Source of the DNA: an uncultured Bacteroidales bacterium
GTDB lineage: Bacteria; Bacteroidota; Bacteroidia; Bacteroidales; UBA932
Direction of reading: 5' to 3'
Assembly: GCA_945874155.1 (NCBI GenBank)
Contig: CAMCFO010000005.1
Coordinates: 24,190-88,189 of the forward strand
Length of the DNA: 64,000 bases
The position numbers and the translations under genes are program-made. The notes under the pieces were generated by a model that searched no databases, was not told the DNA's origin, and saw only the letters and a program-made list of their open reading frames with translations. Shown here piece by piece: positions 15,684-23,162 of this stretch. Position 1 is the first letter of the stretch, and every line of letters starts with the position of its first letter.

Positions 15684-16400
15684 ATGCAAGGAAAGTTCAA
15701 TGTAATCACGCTCTGCGGGAGCACACGCTTCAGGGCAGAGTATGAAAGGGTTCAGAAGGAACTGACCCTTAAGGGGAACATCGTAATATCGGTAGGTCTC
15801 TTCGGCCACAGCGGGGACGATGAGGTATGGAAGGACGGGGTGAAGGAGATGCTGGACGAGATGCACCTCGCCAAGATTGACATGGCTGATGAGATCTTTG
15901 TCATCAATCCGGGCGGATACGTCGGGCAAAGCACCTCACGGGAGATTGCCTATGCCCGAAGTCGGGGGAAAACAGTGAAATCACTCTGCCCGCTGGAACC
16001 ACCTTGTGAACCAAGGGCCAGGCGGGTGACACCTGATTTCATAACTGAACTCAAGGAAGGAGAGGTCTTCGTTTTCGGAAGCAACAAGGAGGGCATGCAC
16101 GGAGGAGGTGCCGCAAGGATTGCATCCGAGAAGTTCGGAGCCAAATGGGGCGAAGGCATAGGGATGACTGGACGCTGCTATGCCATCCCGACAATGGACG
16201 GAAGCCTCGACATCATCCGTAAACACGTGGATGATTTCACGGAATATGCTGCAGCCCATCCCGAGTTGACATTTCTGGTCACCCGCATTGGATGCGGTAT
16301 TGCCGGTTGGAGGGACAGCGAGATTGCTCCCCTGTTCGGGAAAGCCTCAGAACTGGGTAACGTGACTCTCCCTGAAGAGTTCTGGAAAATATTACAATAA
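15684..16400 (+). CDS. Deoxyribosyltransferase-like / macro-like fusion protein
   Basis: A 238-residue two-domain protein. Residues 1-105 resemble nucleoside 2-deoxyribosyltransferase-like folds (ITLCGSTRF, ADEIFVINPGGYVGQSTSREI). Residues about 115-238 resemble the A1S_2505-type phage-related domain, a macro-like fold (EGEVFVFGSNKEGMHGGGAA, AIPTMD, VTRIGCGIAGW). The first class binds nucleosides or NAD-like ligands and the second is thought to handle ADP-ribose-like ligands, so the fusion suggests nucleotide or NAD metabolism, perhaps in conflict with phage. The exact reaction is unknown. dtd follows after ten bases and is probably co-transcribed. Confidence 0.75.
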   Translation: MQGKFNVITLCGSTRFRAEYERVQKELTLKGNIVISVGLFGHSGDDEVWKDGVKEMLDEMHLAKIDMADEIFVINPGGYVGQSTSREIAYARSRGKTVKSLCPLEPPCEPRARRVTPDFITELKEGEVFVFGSNKEGMHGGGAARIASEKFGAKWGEGIGMTGRCYAIPTMDGSLDIIRKHVDDFTEYAAAHPELTFLVTRIGCGIAGWRDSEIAPLFGKASELGNVTLPEEFWKILQ

Positions 16401-16410
16401 CGAAGAAAAA

Positions 16411-16863
16411 ATGAGACTGGTAATACAAAGAGTAAAGGAAGCGTCTGTCACCATTGATGGAAAGACTGTATCCGCCATCGGGCAGGGGCTGTTTATCCTT
16501 ATCGGGGTGGAGAATGGCGACACTGAGGCTGATATGGAATGGTTGGCGGCAAAAGCTGCCGGACTTCGCATTTTCAATGACGACAATGGGGTGATGAACC
16601 GCAATGTGGTTGACGTTAACGGACAGTTACTTGCCGTATCCCAGTTCACCCTCACTGCTTCCACCAAGAAAGGGAACCGGCCGTCCTATATGCGGGCAGC
16701 AGGTCACGAATTGGCGGTTCCCCTATATGAAAAATTCTGCGCCCGTCTTTCGGAGCTGACATCCAAACCGGTCCAGAGAGGCGTTTTCGGTGCAGATATG
16801 CAATGCGCTCTTGTCAATGATGGACCTGTCACAATAATCATCGATTCACGAATAAAGGAATAA
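16411..16863 (+). CDS. dtd: D-aminoacyl-tRNA deacylase
   Basis: A 150-residue DTD, full length for the family. The two active-site motifs are present: SQFTLTA (near 76) and NDGPVTIII (near 137, the Gly-cisPro chirality filter). It removes D-amino acids, and glycine from tRNA-Ala, from mischarged tRNA in the cytoplasm. It lies downstream of the macro-like fusion with a short gap, and no terminator is seen between. Confidence 0.95.
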   Translation: MRLVIQRVKEASVTIDGKTVSAIGQGLFILIGVENGDTEADMEWLAAKAAGLRIFNDDNGVMNRNVVDVNGQLLAVSQFTLTASTKKGNRPSYMRAAGHELAVPLYEKFCARLSELTSKPVQRGVFGADMQCALVNDGPVTIIIDSRIKE

Positions 16864-16935
16864 GACTTGGTGACATTTTGTCCAGCTTTGTGCAAATATG
16901 GCAGTTTCTGCTGACTGTTTCGGTCCATATCCAGT

Positions 16936-17061
16936 TTGGCATCTGATTTGGCTATTTCATATTCGTTCCCGCGAAAGCGAGAGCGACCATCCGATTAAGA
17001 ATGATCGTTCGAATCACGGGGCAGGTAAATATGTTTAACACTTAATATAGGAGATATGATT
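16936..17061 (+). promoter_or_regulatory. Conserved structured leader of hsp20 copy 2
   Basis: Counterpart of 12440-12567. The core TTCCCGCGAAAGCGAGAGCG and the downstream CACGGGGCAGGTAAATATG are kept. The outer 9-bp inverted repeat is damaged (TCATATTCG against CGATTAAGA), which argues that the inner GAAA hairpin or the DNA sequence, rather than the outer stem, is what is conserved. Confidence 0.5.
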
Positions 17062-17496
17062 ATGACACCTATGAGACGTTACGAACAGAATTGGCTGCCC
17101 GAAATCTTCAACGATTTCTTCGCCAATGATTGGATGAACCGTACAAGTGCAACAGCTCCGGCCATCAATGTTATTGAAAACGACAATGACTACAAAGTCG
17201 AGGTCGCAGCTCCTGGAATGACCAAGGAAGATTTCAACCTCAAAGTCACAGACGACAATTATCTCGTTCTGACTATGGAGAAGAAGAATGAAACCAAAGA
17301 TGAGGATAACAAGAAGAGGAAATATCTTCGCAGAGAGTTCTCTTACAGGAAATTCGAACAGAGCCTCGCTCTTCCTGAAGACGTGAACAAGGATGAGATC
17401 AAAGCCTCTGTCAACGACGGAGTCCTCACCATTGACATTCCAAAAATCAAGGTCTGCGAAAAGCAGCCAGCTGTAAAACAGATTGAGATTCACTAA
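17062..17496 (+). CDS. Small heat-shock protein Hsp20 (copy 2)
   Basis: A 144-residue Hsp20 chaperone, clearly paralogous to 12568-12999, starting and ending alike. An ATG at 17056 is in frame, but 17062 matches the first copy's start and leaves seven bases after GGAGA. The alpha-crystallin domain contains VAAPGMTKEDFNL and VNDGVLTIDIPK. The differences are scattered, so the duplication is older than that of hipBA. Strong terminators follow at 17511 and 17627. Confidence 0.95.
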   Translation: MTPMRRYEQNWLPEIFNDFFANDWMNRTSATAPAINVIENDNDYKVEVAAPGMTKEDFNLKVTDDNYLVLTMEKKNETKDEDNKKRKYLRREFSYRKFEQSLALPEDVNKDEIKASVNDGVLTIDIPKIKVCEKQPAVKQIEIH

Positions 17497-17510
17497 CAGG
17501 CAAAATCCAA

Positions 17511-17553
17511 AGGGGGGGGTGACTAATAAGTGATTTAGTCACCCCCCCTTTTG
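17511..17553 (+). terminator. Strong terminator after hsp20 copy 2
   Basis: GGGGGGGTGACTAA pairs with TTAGTCACCCCCCC around an 8-base loop and ends in TTTT. The stem of about 15 bp with a T-run is a classical rho-independent terminator. Confidence 0.85.
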
Positions 17554-17626
17554 TATTTGTAAGCCCCCGAAATGGCTCACCATAATCCAGATCCCTGTTC
17601 AGAAAGCTTAATAGTCGAGATTGCTG

Positions 17627-17667
17627 AAAGGGGGCTGTTTCGCTTCGAGAAACAGCCCCCTTTTTTA
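17627..17667 (+). terminator. Second strong terminator
   Basis: AAGGGGGCTGTTTC pairs with GAAACAGCCCCCTT around a 7-base loop, followed by six Ts. It would act as a second stop for hsp20 read-through and, as it is AT-flanked on both sides, perhaps in both directions. Confidence 0.85.
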
Positions 17668-17673
17668 GGCCTC

Positions 17674-17835
17674 AGTAATCCTCAAAAAATAACCTGCATC
17701 ATCTTTGAAAATCTTTTCGGTCCATATTTCCTCCCTCATCAGTCACATAGCTACGGCTATGCTCCTTCTTCGGGTGAAAATCTGACCTCGAAAATCTAAT
17801 TCAAATCTGACGCAAATTATTATTTTCGTATTACT
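17674..17835. repeat. 162-bp imperfect palindromic element
   Basis: The left arm (from 17674, AGTAATCCTCAAAAAATAAC...) and the reverse complement of the right arm (ending 17835, AGTAATACGAAAATAATAAT...) align over about 50 bases. A central hairpin CATAGC-TACG-GCTATG lies near 17744-17759. The right tip overlaps the stop codon of the flavin reductase gene. The 29-base left tip recurs alone at 20919-20947 and 41460-41488. This looks like a MITE-like or intergenic palindromic element; no transposase is coded inside. Confidence 0.7.
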
Positions 17836-18433
17836 CAATAGGTTTGAAATCAGAAGCAGGATGTTTACAGAGCGGACAGATGAAGTCTGCCGGGAGTTCT
17901 TCGCCCTCGTAAATATAGCCACATATCGTGCACACCCAACCCTTCTTTTTCGGACGCTCAGGTGCCGGCTTTATGTTTTTATGGTAGTATGCGTAAGTTG
18001 CTGAAGGAGTATCATTGAGGGATTCAGCATCAGTGACCTCAGCTATGAAAAGAGTATGTGTGCCAAGATCCACCATAGACTCGACCTTTGCAGAAAGCAC
18101 TGCATTCACGCCTTCCGTAACATATATGATTCCGTTGTCAGAACGTGAGAAAGTGATGCCTGCTGCTTTGTCAACATCCTTACCGCTCTGGAATCCCCAA
18201 TGCTTGAATGTATCAAAAGTAGCTGATTCTGAGAGAATTGACACATTGAACCGGCCGGTTCTCTCAATCATTCCGTGAGTGTAATTTGCCTTATTGACAG
18301 CTAAAGAAATACGGTTTGGAGTGGTTGTGAGCTGCATTACCGTATTTGTGATGCAACCGTTGTCTTTTCCGTCTTCGTGGGCCGTTACCACAAACAAGCC
18401 ATAAGACAATTTGAAAAATGCTTTATTATCCAT
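17831..18433 (-). CDS. Flavin reductase-rubredoxin fusion (Hrb-like)
   Basis: A 200-residue protein. Residues 1-150 are a flavin reductase-like FMN-binding domain (FFKLSYGLFVVTA near the start). Residues 160-200 are a rubredoxin domain with two CxxC iron ligands, WVCTICGYIYEG and FICPLCKHP. Proteins of this design (high-molecular-weight rubredoxin) pass electrons from NAD(P)H to flavodiiron oxygen or NO reductases in anaerobes. The start ATG 18433 agrees with the domain start and promoter; a longer reading from 18532 would include the promoter. Likely a single-gene unit. Confidence 0.9.
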   Translation of the reverse strand: MDNKAFFKLSYGLFVVTAHEDGKDNGCITNTVMQLTTTPNRISLAVNKANYTHGMIERTGRFNVSILSESATFDTFKHWGFQSGKDVDKAAGITFSRSDNGIIYVTEGVNAVLSAKVESMVDLGTHTLFIAEVTDAESLNDTPSATYAYYHKNIKPAPERPKKKGWVCTICGYIYEGEELPADFICPLCKHPASDFKPIE

Positions 18434-18462
18434 AATTACTTGAAGAAATTTGATTCTGAGTG

Positions 18463-18470
18463 CAAAGCTA
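18463..18470 (-). promoter_or_regulatory. -7 box of the flavin reductase-rubredoxin gene
   Basis: On the minus strand this reads TAGCTTTG, 29 bases before ATG 18433. I do not see a clear -33 element. Confidence 0.5.
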
Positions 18471-18592
18471 AGTAATTTTGGACATACTTTGTACTTCTTA
18501 ATTTGAAAAATTATAATTTGAGCCCCAAACAATCTTCAACTCGTCAGTTTTTGCAGGTAAGAATGAATTGGGACAGGTATTCTTACGCCATA

Positions 18593-19063
18593 TCAAACAG
18601 GCAGCGAGATACTGTCAATTCTCAAACGCAGTGTCCCGGAAGGGACGGCGACCTCAGCGATTTCCCCGACCTTTTTCCCCATCAGGGCGGCGCCGATAGG
18701 TGAATTAAGCGAAATCTTTCCCTCCTCCAGATTCATTTCGTGGGGGCTTACGATTTCGTATTTCATCTTGACATTCGTGTTGAGATTCGTAAATTCGACC
18801 AGACTCAGAAGGCATATCCTGTCTTTGGGAAGGGCATCCGGGTCAATGACTCTGGAATGTTCCAGAATCTTCTGAAGGAAACGAATCCGGCTTATGGTCT
18901 TCGCCTGCATACGCTTTGCTTCACGATAGCCCGCGTTATCGCTCCGGTCGCCTTGCGAGGCTGTCTCCGCGAGATTTTCCCTCACTTTGGGATAGACCTC
19001 GTTGATAAGGCTGTTCAACTCCGTCTGAATCTCATCGTATCGTTCTTTTGACAAGTATTCCAT
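18593..19063 (-). CDS. greA: GreA/GreB-type transcript cleavage factor
   Basis: A 156-residue Gre factor. The N-terminal coiled coil (residues 1-75) keeps the acidic tip region around ASQGDRSDNAGYREAK, and the C-terminal FKBP-like domain has SPIGAALMGKKVGEIAEV. It binds RNA polymerase and helps backtracked complexes cleave their transcript. A longer reading starts at 19105, but a good promoter covers that start, so ATG 19063 is preferred. Called greA by general Gre-family features; greB cannot be excluded. Confidence 0.88.
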   Translation of the reverse strand: MEYLSKERYDEIQTELNSLINEVYPKVRENLAETASQGDRSDNAGYREAKRMQAKTISRIRFLQKILEHSRVIDPDALPKDRICLLSLVEFTNLNTNVKMKYEIVSPHEMNLEEGKISLNSPIGAALMGKKVGEIAEVAVPSGTLRLRIDSISLPV

Positions 19064-19092
19064 AGCTAAAATATGTTCTGAAACAGACAATT

Positions 19093-19123
19093 CAAAATTA
19101 TCCATATTTTGTGAATTTTCAAA
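19093..19123 (-). promoter_or_regulatory. Promoter of the gre gene
   Basis: Minus-strand TTTG (19120-19123), 19 bases, then TAATTTTG (19093-19100). This is a near-ideal Bacteroidota promoter giving a leader of about 23 bases before ATG 19063, which decides the start codon of the gene. Confidence 0.7.
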
Positions 19124-19267
19124 ATTCGTTGCAATCGTGAAAGAGACTCGGCAGTACAGAGGCCATTCTGATAGTTGAAATCAAGTGCAAAAAAGTGTAG
19201 TACAACAGTTGTAATATGTGCTAAAAATTCTGACAACCTCTGAACGTCCCGAAAGGACCGCATCTAA

Positions 19268-19291
19268 ACTGCGAAATGCGTGTTTCGCAGT
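19268..19291. repeat. 9-bp hairpin upstream of the AAA-family gene
   Basis: ACTGCGAAA-TGCGTG-TTTCGCAGT is a perfect stem about 30 bases upstream of the TATATTTG box at 19319-19326. It may be the terminator of an earlier transcript or an operator. The stretch 19064-19352 holds otherwise only promoters. Confidence 0.5.
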
Positions 19292-19352
19292 TGCGAATCT
19301 AAAATCAGTTAATATTTGTATATTTGCGGAGTTTGAACTAATTGCTGAGGAT

Positions 19353-20894
19353 ATGTTGTACCCTATCGGAATACAGAATTTTGAGAAGCTTCGCAAGGAA
19401 GGTTGCGTTTATGTTGACAAGACTGCGCTGATGTACAAGATGGTGAAGGAGGGGAACTACTATTTTCTTTCACGTCCGAGGCGTTTCGGGAAAAGCTTGC
19501 TAATCAGCACCTTGGAAGCGTATTTCCTCGGGAAGAAGGAGCTGTTCGAGGGATTGGCAGTGGCTGAACTTGAGAAGGATTGGGTGGAGTATCCGGTGCT
19601 GCATCTGGACTTGAATACTGAAAAATATGATTCCCAAGAGGCACTGATCGATAAATTGTCAGGTACCCTTGATTCGTGGGAGAAAGAATATGGCCGAAAT
19701 GAATCAGAAAAGAGCCTTCCGACAAGATTCGAGGGCATCATACGCCGCGCAAAGGAAAAGACCGGGCGCAATGTCGTCATCCTGGTGGATGAATATGACA
19801 AGCCTATGCTTCAGGCCATAGGGAACGATGAACTCCAGAAGGCATACAGGGACACGCTGAAAAGTTTCTATGGCGCGCTGAAAAGTATGGATGCCTGCAT
19901 CCGGTTCGCGATTCTCACAGGTGTCACCAAGTTCGGCAAGGTCAGTGTGTTCAGCGACCTTAACAACTTGAATGACATATCGATGGACCACCGCTATTAC
20001 GACCTTTGCGGCATTTCCGAGAAGGAGCTCCATCGTTATTTTGACACTGAAATTCAAGAACTTGCACAGGCGAATAATCAGACTTTCGAGCAGGCATGCG
20101 AGCAGCTCAGAGTTGATTATGACGGCTATCATTTCACATACGACACACCGGGGATGTACAATCCGTTCAGCATCCTGAACACTCTGTCAAAACAACGTTA
20201 CGGCAGCTACTGGTTCGAGACCGGCACTCCGACCTTCCTCGTGGAACTTCTTCAAAAGGCCGATTACAACCTTGAAGAGATGGCTGGCATAGAAGCAGAT
20301 ACGGATATGCTCGGAAGTATCTTCAACGACGACAATCCGATACCAGTAATCTACCAAAGCGGTTATCTGACTATCAAAGATTATGATAGAGAGTTTGGCC
20401 TTTATAAGCTCGGGTTCCCAAACCGTGAGGTGGAGAATGGATTTATGAAATTCCTCCTGCCCTTCTACACGGCTAAACGCAACACCAGTTCATCCTTCGA
20501 AATCGGCTGCTTTGTCAAAGATATCAAGTCCGGCAACGCCGAAGGCTTCATGCAGAGGCTCCAGTCCTTCTTTGCAGGCGCCAAATTCGACCAGATTGCC
20601 AAGGATACGGAAAACTGGTTCCAGAATGTCGTGTTCATCGTCACAACACTCTGCGGCCTCTACATCGAAGCCGAGCACCAGACCAGCAACGGCCGCATAG
20701 ACCTCGTCCTCAAGACTGACAAGTACATCTATGTTATGGAGCTCAAGTACGACGGCACTGCCGAGGAAGCCCTCCGGCAAATTGACGACAAGGGCTACGC
20801 CCTCCCCTGGCAGACTGACGGGCGCACAGTCATCAAGGTCGGAGCAAACTTCAGCTCCTCGCTGCGCCGACTTGACGGATGGATTATCGCGTGA
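19353..20894 (+). CDS. AAA-ATPase-like protein with PD-(D/E)XK domain
   Basis: A 513-residue protein of the AAA-ATPase_like/DUF1703 family, widespread and highly duplicated in Bacteroidales. The P-loop variant RPRRFGKSLL is near residue 42, Walker B VVILVDEYDKPM near 142, and a nuclease-like motif GRIDLVLKTDKYIYVMELKY near 448-467. The start ATG 19353 follows GAGGAT and a TATATTTG promoter box; an upstream in-frame ATG at 19218 lies before that box and is rejected. Two internally deleted copies of the gene's start, with the same promoter, are at 22901 and 36987. Function unknown, though mobile or conflict-related roles are often suspected. Confidence 0.88.
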   Translation: MLYPIGIQNFEKLRKEGCVYVDKTALMYKMVKEGNYYFLSRPRRFGKSLLISTLEAYFLGKKELFEGLAVAELEKDWVEYPVLHLDLNTEKYDSQEALIDKLSGTLDSWEKEYGRNESEKSLPTRFEGIIRRAKEKTGRNVVILVDEYDKPMLQAIGNDELQKAYRDTLKSFYGALKSMDACIRFAILTGVTKFGKVSVFSDLNNLNDISMDHRYYDLCGISEKELHRYFDTEIQELAQANNQTFEQACEQLRVDYDGYHFTYDTPGMYNPFSILNTLSKQRYGSYWFETGTPTFLVELLQKADYNLEEMAGIEADTDMLGSIFNDDNPIPVIYQSGYLTIKDYDREFGLYKLGFPNREVENGFMKFLLPFYTAKRNTSSSFEIGCFVKDIKSGNAEGFMQRLQSFFAGAKFDQIAKDTENWFQNVVFIVTTLCGLYIEAEHQTSNGRIDLVLKTDKYIYVMELKYDGTAEEALRQIDDKGYALPWQTDGRTVIKVGANFSSSLRRLDGWIIA

Positions 20895-20918
20895 CTATCT
20901 GCTGAAAAATATTGGTAG

Positions 20919-20947
20919 ATGATGCAGGTTATTTTTTGAGGATTACT
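20919..20947 (-). repeat. Solo arm tip of the palindromic element
   Basis: On the minus strand this 29-base sequence is identical to 17674-17702. It lies 24 bases after the AAA gene stop and overlaps the stop codon of the next minus-strand ORF. The rest of the element is absent. Confidence 0.75.
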
Positions 20948-21286
20948 AAACCAATGAAATCAGTTTTGCTGCCCTGTCGCCATTGAGTTCTATGATTCCG
21001 GTTGCGGGTTCATAGACATAATTACAGAAATCATACAATCGCACGTATGCAACATTTTCTGTCTGGTTGTAATATAAGTCAAGTCTGACGGTACCTCCTT
21101 CATGTCCTTGCTTAATCGTTGGGGTTGGATTCCTCCCTTATAGAAAATAAACATGCACAATCCACAGATTCCTATGCAGATGCCAAGCCCCATATTAATG
21201 AAGAACAGACCGGCACCGGAGAGAAGAACCATTGTTGATATTGCGAGATCCTTTCCTGTATGGACCTTTATGAAATTGCATTCCAT
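20946..21286 (-). pseudogene. Small membrane protein gene with a frameshift
   Basis: From ATG 21286 the frame encodes two membrane helices (LAISTMVLLSGAGLFFINMG and CIGICGLCMFIFY) and a QPQRLSKDMKE segment. In that frame it runs to 20990. In the next frame the sequence continues with RLDLYYNQTENVAYVRLYDF and then ATGIIELNGDRAAKLISLV, ending at a TAG at 20946-20948, which looks far more protein-like. The frames meet at AAGGAGGTACC near 21096, where one missing G would restore a 113-residue protein. This is either a frameshift mutation or a sequencing error. The family is unknown to me. Confidence 0.55.
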
Positions 21287-21301
21287 AATATTGAAATATT
21301 T

Positions 21302-22255
21302 TTAGAGTTTTACAAATAGATAACTATAATATGCCGCAAAGAGTAGCAGCATCACAGCCCCTTCCCAGCGGTCTATTCGGCATTTCTTGCCGGAATATGC
21401 CCAAAGCAGCAGTATCACGCTGCTCACAATGAGGATTCCGACATCCACAAGGCTCATTCCCCCGAAAGACAGTGGGGTAATGACTGCAGAGCATCCCAGA
21501 ATCAGCAGGATGTTGAACACGTTTGAACCGAGGATATTCCCAAGAGCGAGCTGGTCCTTGTGCTTGGCTGCTGCAACAATGCAGGTTGCGAGTTCAGGTA
21601 ATGAAGTTCCTCCAGCGAGGATGGTGATAGCTATGAACTTGTCGCTTACGCCGAGCCGCCTTGCAAGTTCTGTGGCGGAATCAACGAAAAGCTCTCCTCC
21701 GAAGATAAGTTCGGCAAGACCTGCAACTACAGCTAAGATGGCAAACGGCAGTTTCATCTGCTTCTGCCCGGACATATCTGTCTGCTCCTTCGAATCGTAC
21801 TTGAAGCAGAAAAAAAGATAAGCACCGAAAAGAATTAGAAAGCCTATGCCTTCCAATCTTGACAGGACATCTGCGCCACCGATGCCTAGCAAGCTTTTGC
21901 TCATTCCGAAAAGCACTAGTATGACAGATACCGCCAGGGTAACAGGTATGTCGCGCATACGGTTCTGATCTGTCATAGACACAGGCAATATAACGGCCGT
22001 GATACCAAGAATGAAAAGGGCGTTGAATATGTTAGAGCCTATTACATTTCCTATTGCAATATCTGCATTGCCCTGTATTGCTCCCGTCAGACTCACGACG
22101 AGTTCAGGGCAAGATGTTCCGAAGCCCACTATAGTCAGGCCTATTATGAATTCGCTGACGCCGAGCCTCCTTGCTATTGACGAAGCTCCGTCAACAAGCC
22201 AGTCCGCGCCCAGGACTATGAGTCCCAGACCAGCCAGCAGTAGAATGATAGTCAT
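21302..22255 (-). CDS. Calcium/sodium antiporter (CaCA family, YrbG-like)
   Basis: A 317-residue inner-membrane exchanger with about ten helices in two inverted halves. Both alpha-repeats are present: GFGTSCPELVVS with GNVIGSNIFN, and AGGTSLPELATC with GNILGSNVFN. Members exchange Ca2+ for Na+ or H+. The protein is full length. It is transcribed separately from the lipoprotein at 22345. Confidence 0.94.
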   Translation of the reverse strand: MTIILLLAGLGLIVLGADWLVDGASSIARRLGVSEFIIGLTIVGFGTSCPELVVSLTGAIQGNADIAIGNVIGSNIFNALFILGITAVILPVSMTDQNRMRDIPVTLAVSVILVLFGMSKSLLGIGGADVLSRLEGIGFLILFGAYLFFCFKYDSKEQTDMSGQKQMKLPFAILAVVAGLAELIFGGELFVDSATELARRLGVSDKFIAITILAGGTSLPELATCIVAAAKHKDQLALGNILGSNVFNILLILGCSAVITPLSFGGMSLVDVGILIVSSVILLLWAYSGKKCRIDRWEGAVMLLLFAAYYSYLFVKL

Positions 22256-22344
22256 TGCTGTAGTTTATTGGTTGATAATGACAAGTTCCGCTGTTGCGAA
22301 ACTATAGTAATGATTAAGCCTGGATGAGAGAGAAACCGGCTAAA

Positions 22345-22749
22345 CTAAATCAGCAATTGACAAAGATAATGAATGTATCGATGTGTGGAATGTACCCCGG
22401 ACTTAAACTGTCTGAGGTCCATCCGGGATGAATATAAACTGTGCCCATTGATTATCGCACCGTCTTTTATGACCAGGAAAGAAGACTTCGCATTAGGCTG
22501 AATCCTGCGGCCTGAGTTTGGGGATCTATGGGAAAAGGTGAAACTGTTGTTTCCTCCATTGTATCCTGTGGCGCTGGAAGGTAGAATCCCGTAGAAATTG
22601 CTGTATGGGTTCAATGTGCCCGTATCCTGCATTATATGACAAGTGACGGAACCATCAGTAAGGCCGCAACAAACTTTCTCATCAATCGACGCTCTGTCGC
22701 CGAAATTGCAGGACAGAATAAATCCGATTATGACAAGAAGAAGTTTCAT
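22345..22749 (-). CDS. Small predicted lipoprotein, function unknown
   Basis: A 134-residue protein with a signal peptide and lipobox (MKLLLVIIGFILSCN; Cys at 14), so it is probably anchored in the envelope. The mature part is rich in Ser, Gly and Asn, contains three Cys (VCCG, VTC) and has no motif I recognise. It has its own promoter (22764-22793). The gene lies just left of the duplicated AAA/HAD remnants. Confidence 0.6.
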   Translation of the reverse strand: MKLLLVIIGFILSCNFGDRASIDEKVCCGLTDGSVTCHIMQDTGTLNPYSNFYGILPSSATGYNGGNNSFTFSHRSPNSGRRIQPNAKSSFLVIKDGAIINGHSLYSSRMDLRQFKSGVHSTHRYIHYLCQLLI

Positions 22750-22763
22750 ACTGTTCTTTTTGA

Positions 22764-22793
22764 CAAAATTACAAAAATCTCCCGATTATGCAA
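22764..22793 (-). promoter_or_regulatory. Promoter of the lipoprotein at 22345
   Basis: Minus-strand TTG (22791-22793), 19 bases, TAATTTTG (22764-22771), 15 bases before the ATG at 22749. This spacing and sequence fit the consensus well. Confidence 0.65.
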
Positions 22794-22900
22794 GGTAGCC
22801 CTGAAAAACAATGTACGGGAGAAGTATTCCGTGAAATCAGTTAATATTTGTATCAGTTAATATTTGTATATTTGCGGAGTTTGAACTGATTGCTGAGGAT

Positions 22901-23002
22901 ATGTTATACCCTATCGGAATACAGAGTTTTTCGGAGATACGCCAAAATGGCTATGTCAGTGATTTGAACAACCTCAAGGATATATCAATGCGTTGGCAAT
23001 GA
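22901..23002 (+). pseudogene. Internally deleted AAA-family gene start (left copy)
   Basis: Thirty-three codons, MLYPIGIQSF... then DLNNLKDISMRWQ and a stop. The first 12 or so match the start of the ATPase at 19353. The rest matches that protein's residues near 207-217 (SDLNNLNDISM). The intervening part with the P-loop and Walker B is lost, so it cannot be functional as an ATPase. Confidence 0.8.
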
Positions 23003-23012
23003 AGTATTTAAT

Positions 23013-23141
23013 ATGACAAAAGGAATAATTTTCGATATGGGCGGAGTGTTGATAGACTTGTTCTACGACCGCTGCGTAGCCGCCTACCTCCGGTCATTGA
23101 AGCGGCTCTCGTGCATTGATAAAGATTTTCTTGATTATTGA
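23013..23141 (+). pseudogene. HAD hydrolase remnant with two deletions
   Basis: It begins exactly like the intact gene at 37099 (MTKGIIFDMGGVLIDLFYD) but jumps at GCCGCCTAC (23079-23087) over 207 bp and again at TCATTGAAG (near 23094-23102) over 307 bp, then reads to a stop at 23139-23141. Each deleted segment is bounded by a 9-bp direct repeat in the intact copy. Motifs II-IV of the HAD fold are gone. Confidence 0.85.
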
Positions 23142-23162
23142 AAATAGTTTTCAATCAACACA

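Larger units (their letters stand above)
22863..23149 (+). repeat. Left copy of the AAA-remnant/HAD segment
   Basis: Matches 36949-37748 in direct orientation (offset 14,086 bp up to 23087). It includes the promoter box, the AAA-gene remnant and a HAD gene reduced by two internal deletions. Just before it, ATCAGTTAATATTTGT is duplicated in tandem (two 16-bp units, 22836-22867), which is not seen in the other copies. Together with the right copy it brackets the tubulin/actin operon. Confidence 0.9.

Noticed and set aside
17674..17702. 29-base repeat as a transcription-factor operator
   Set aside because: Copy 1 is one arm of a long palindrome and the copies lie at gene ends as well as at a start, so a mobile or 3' structural element fits better.
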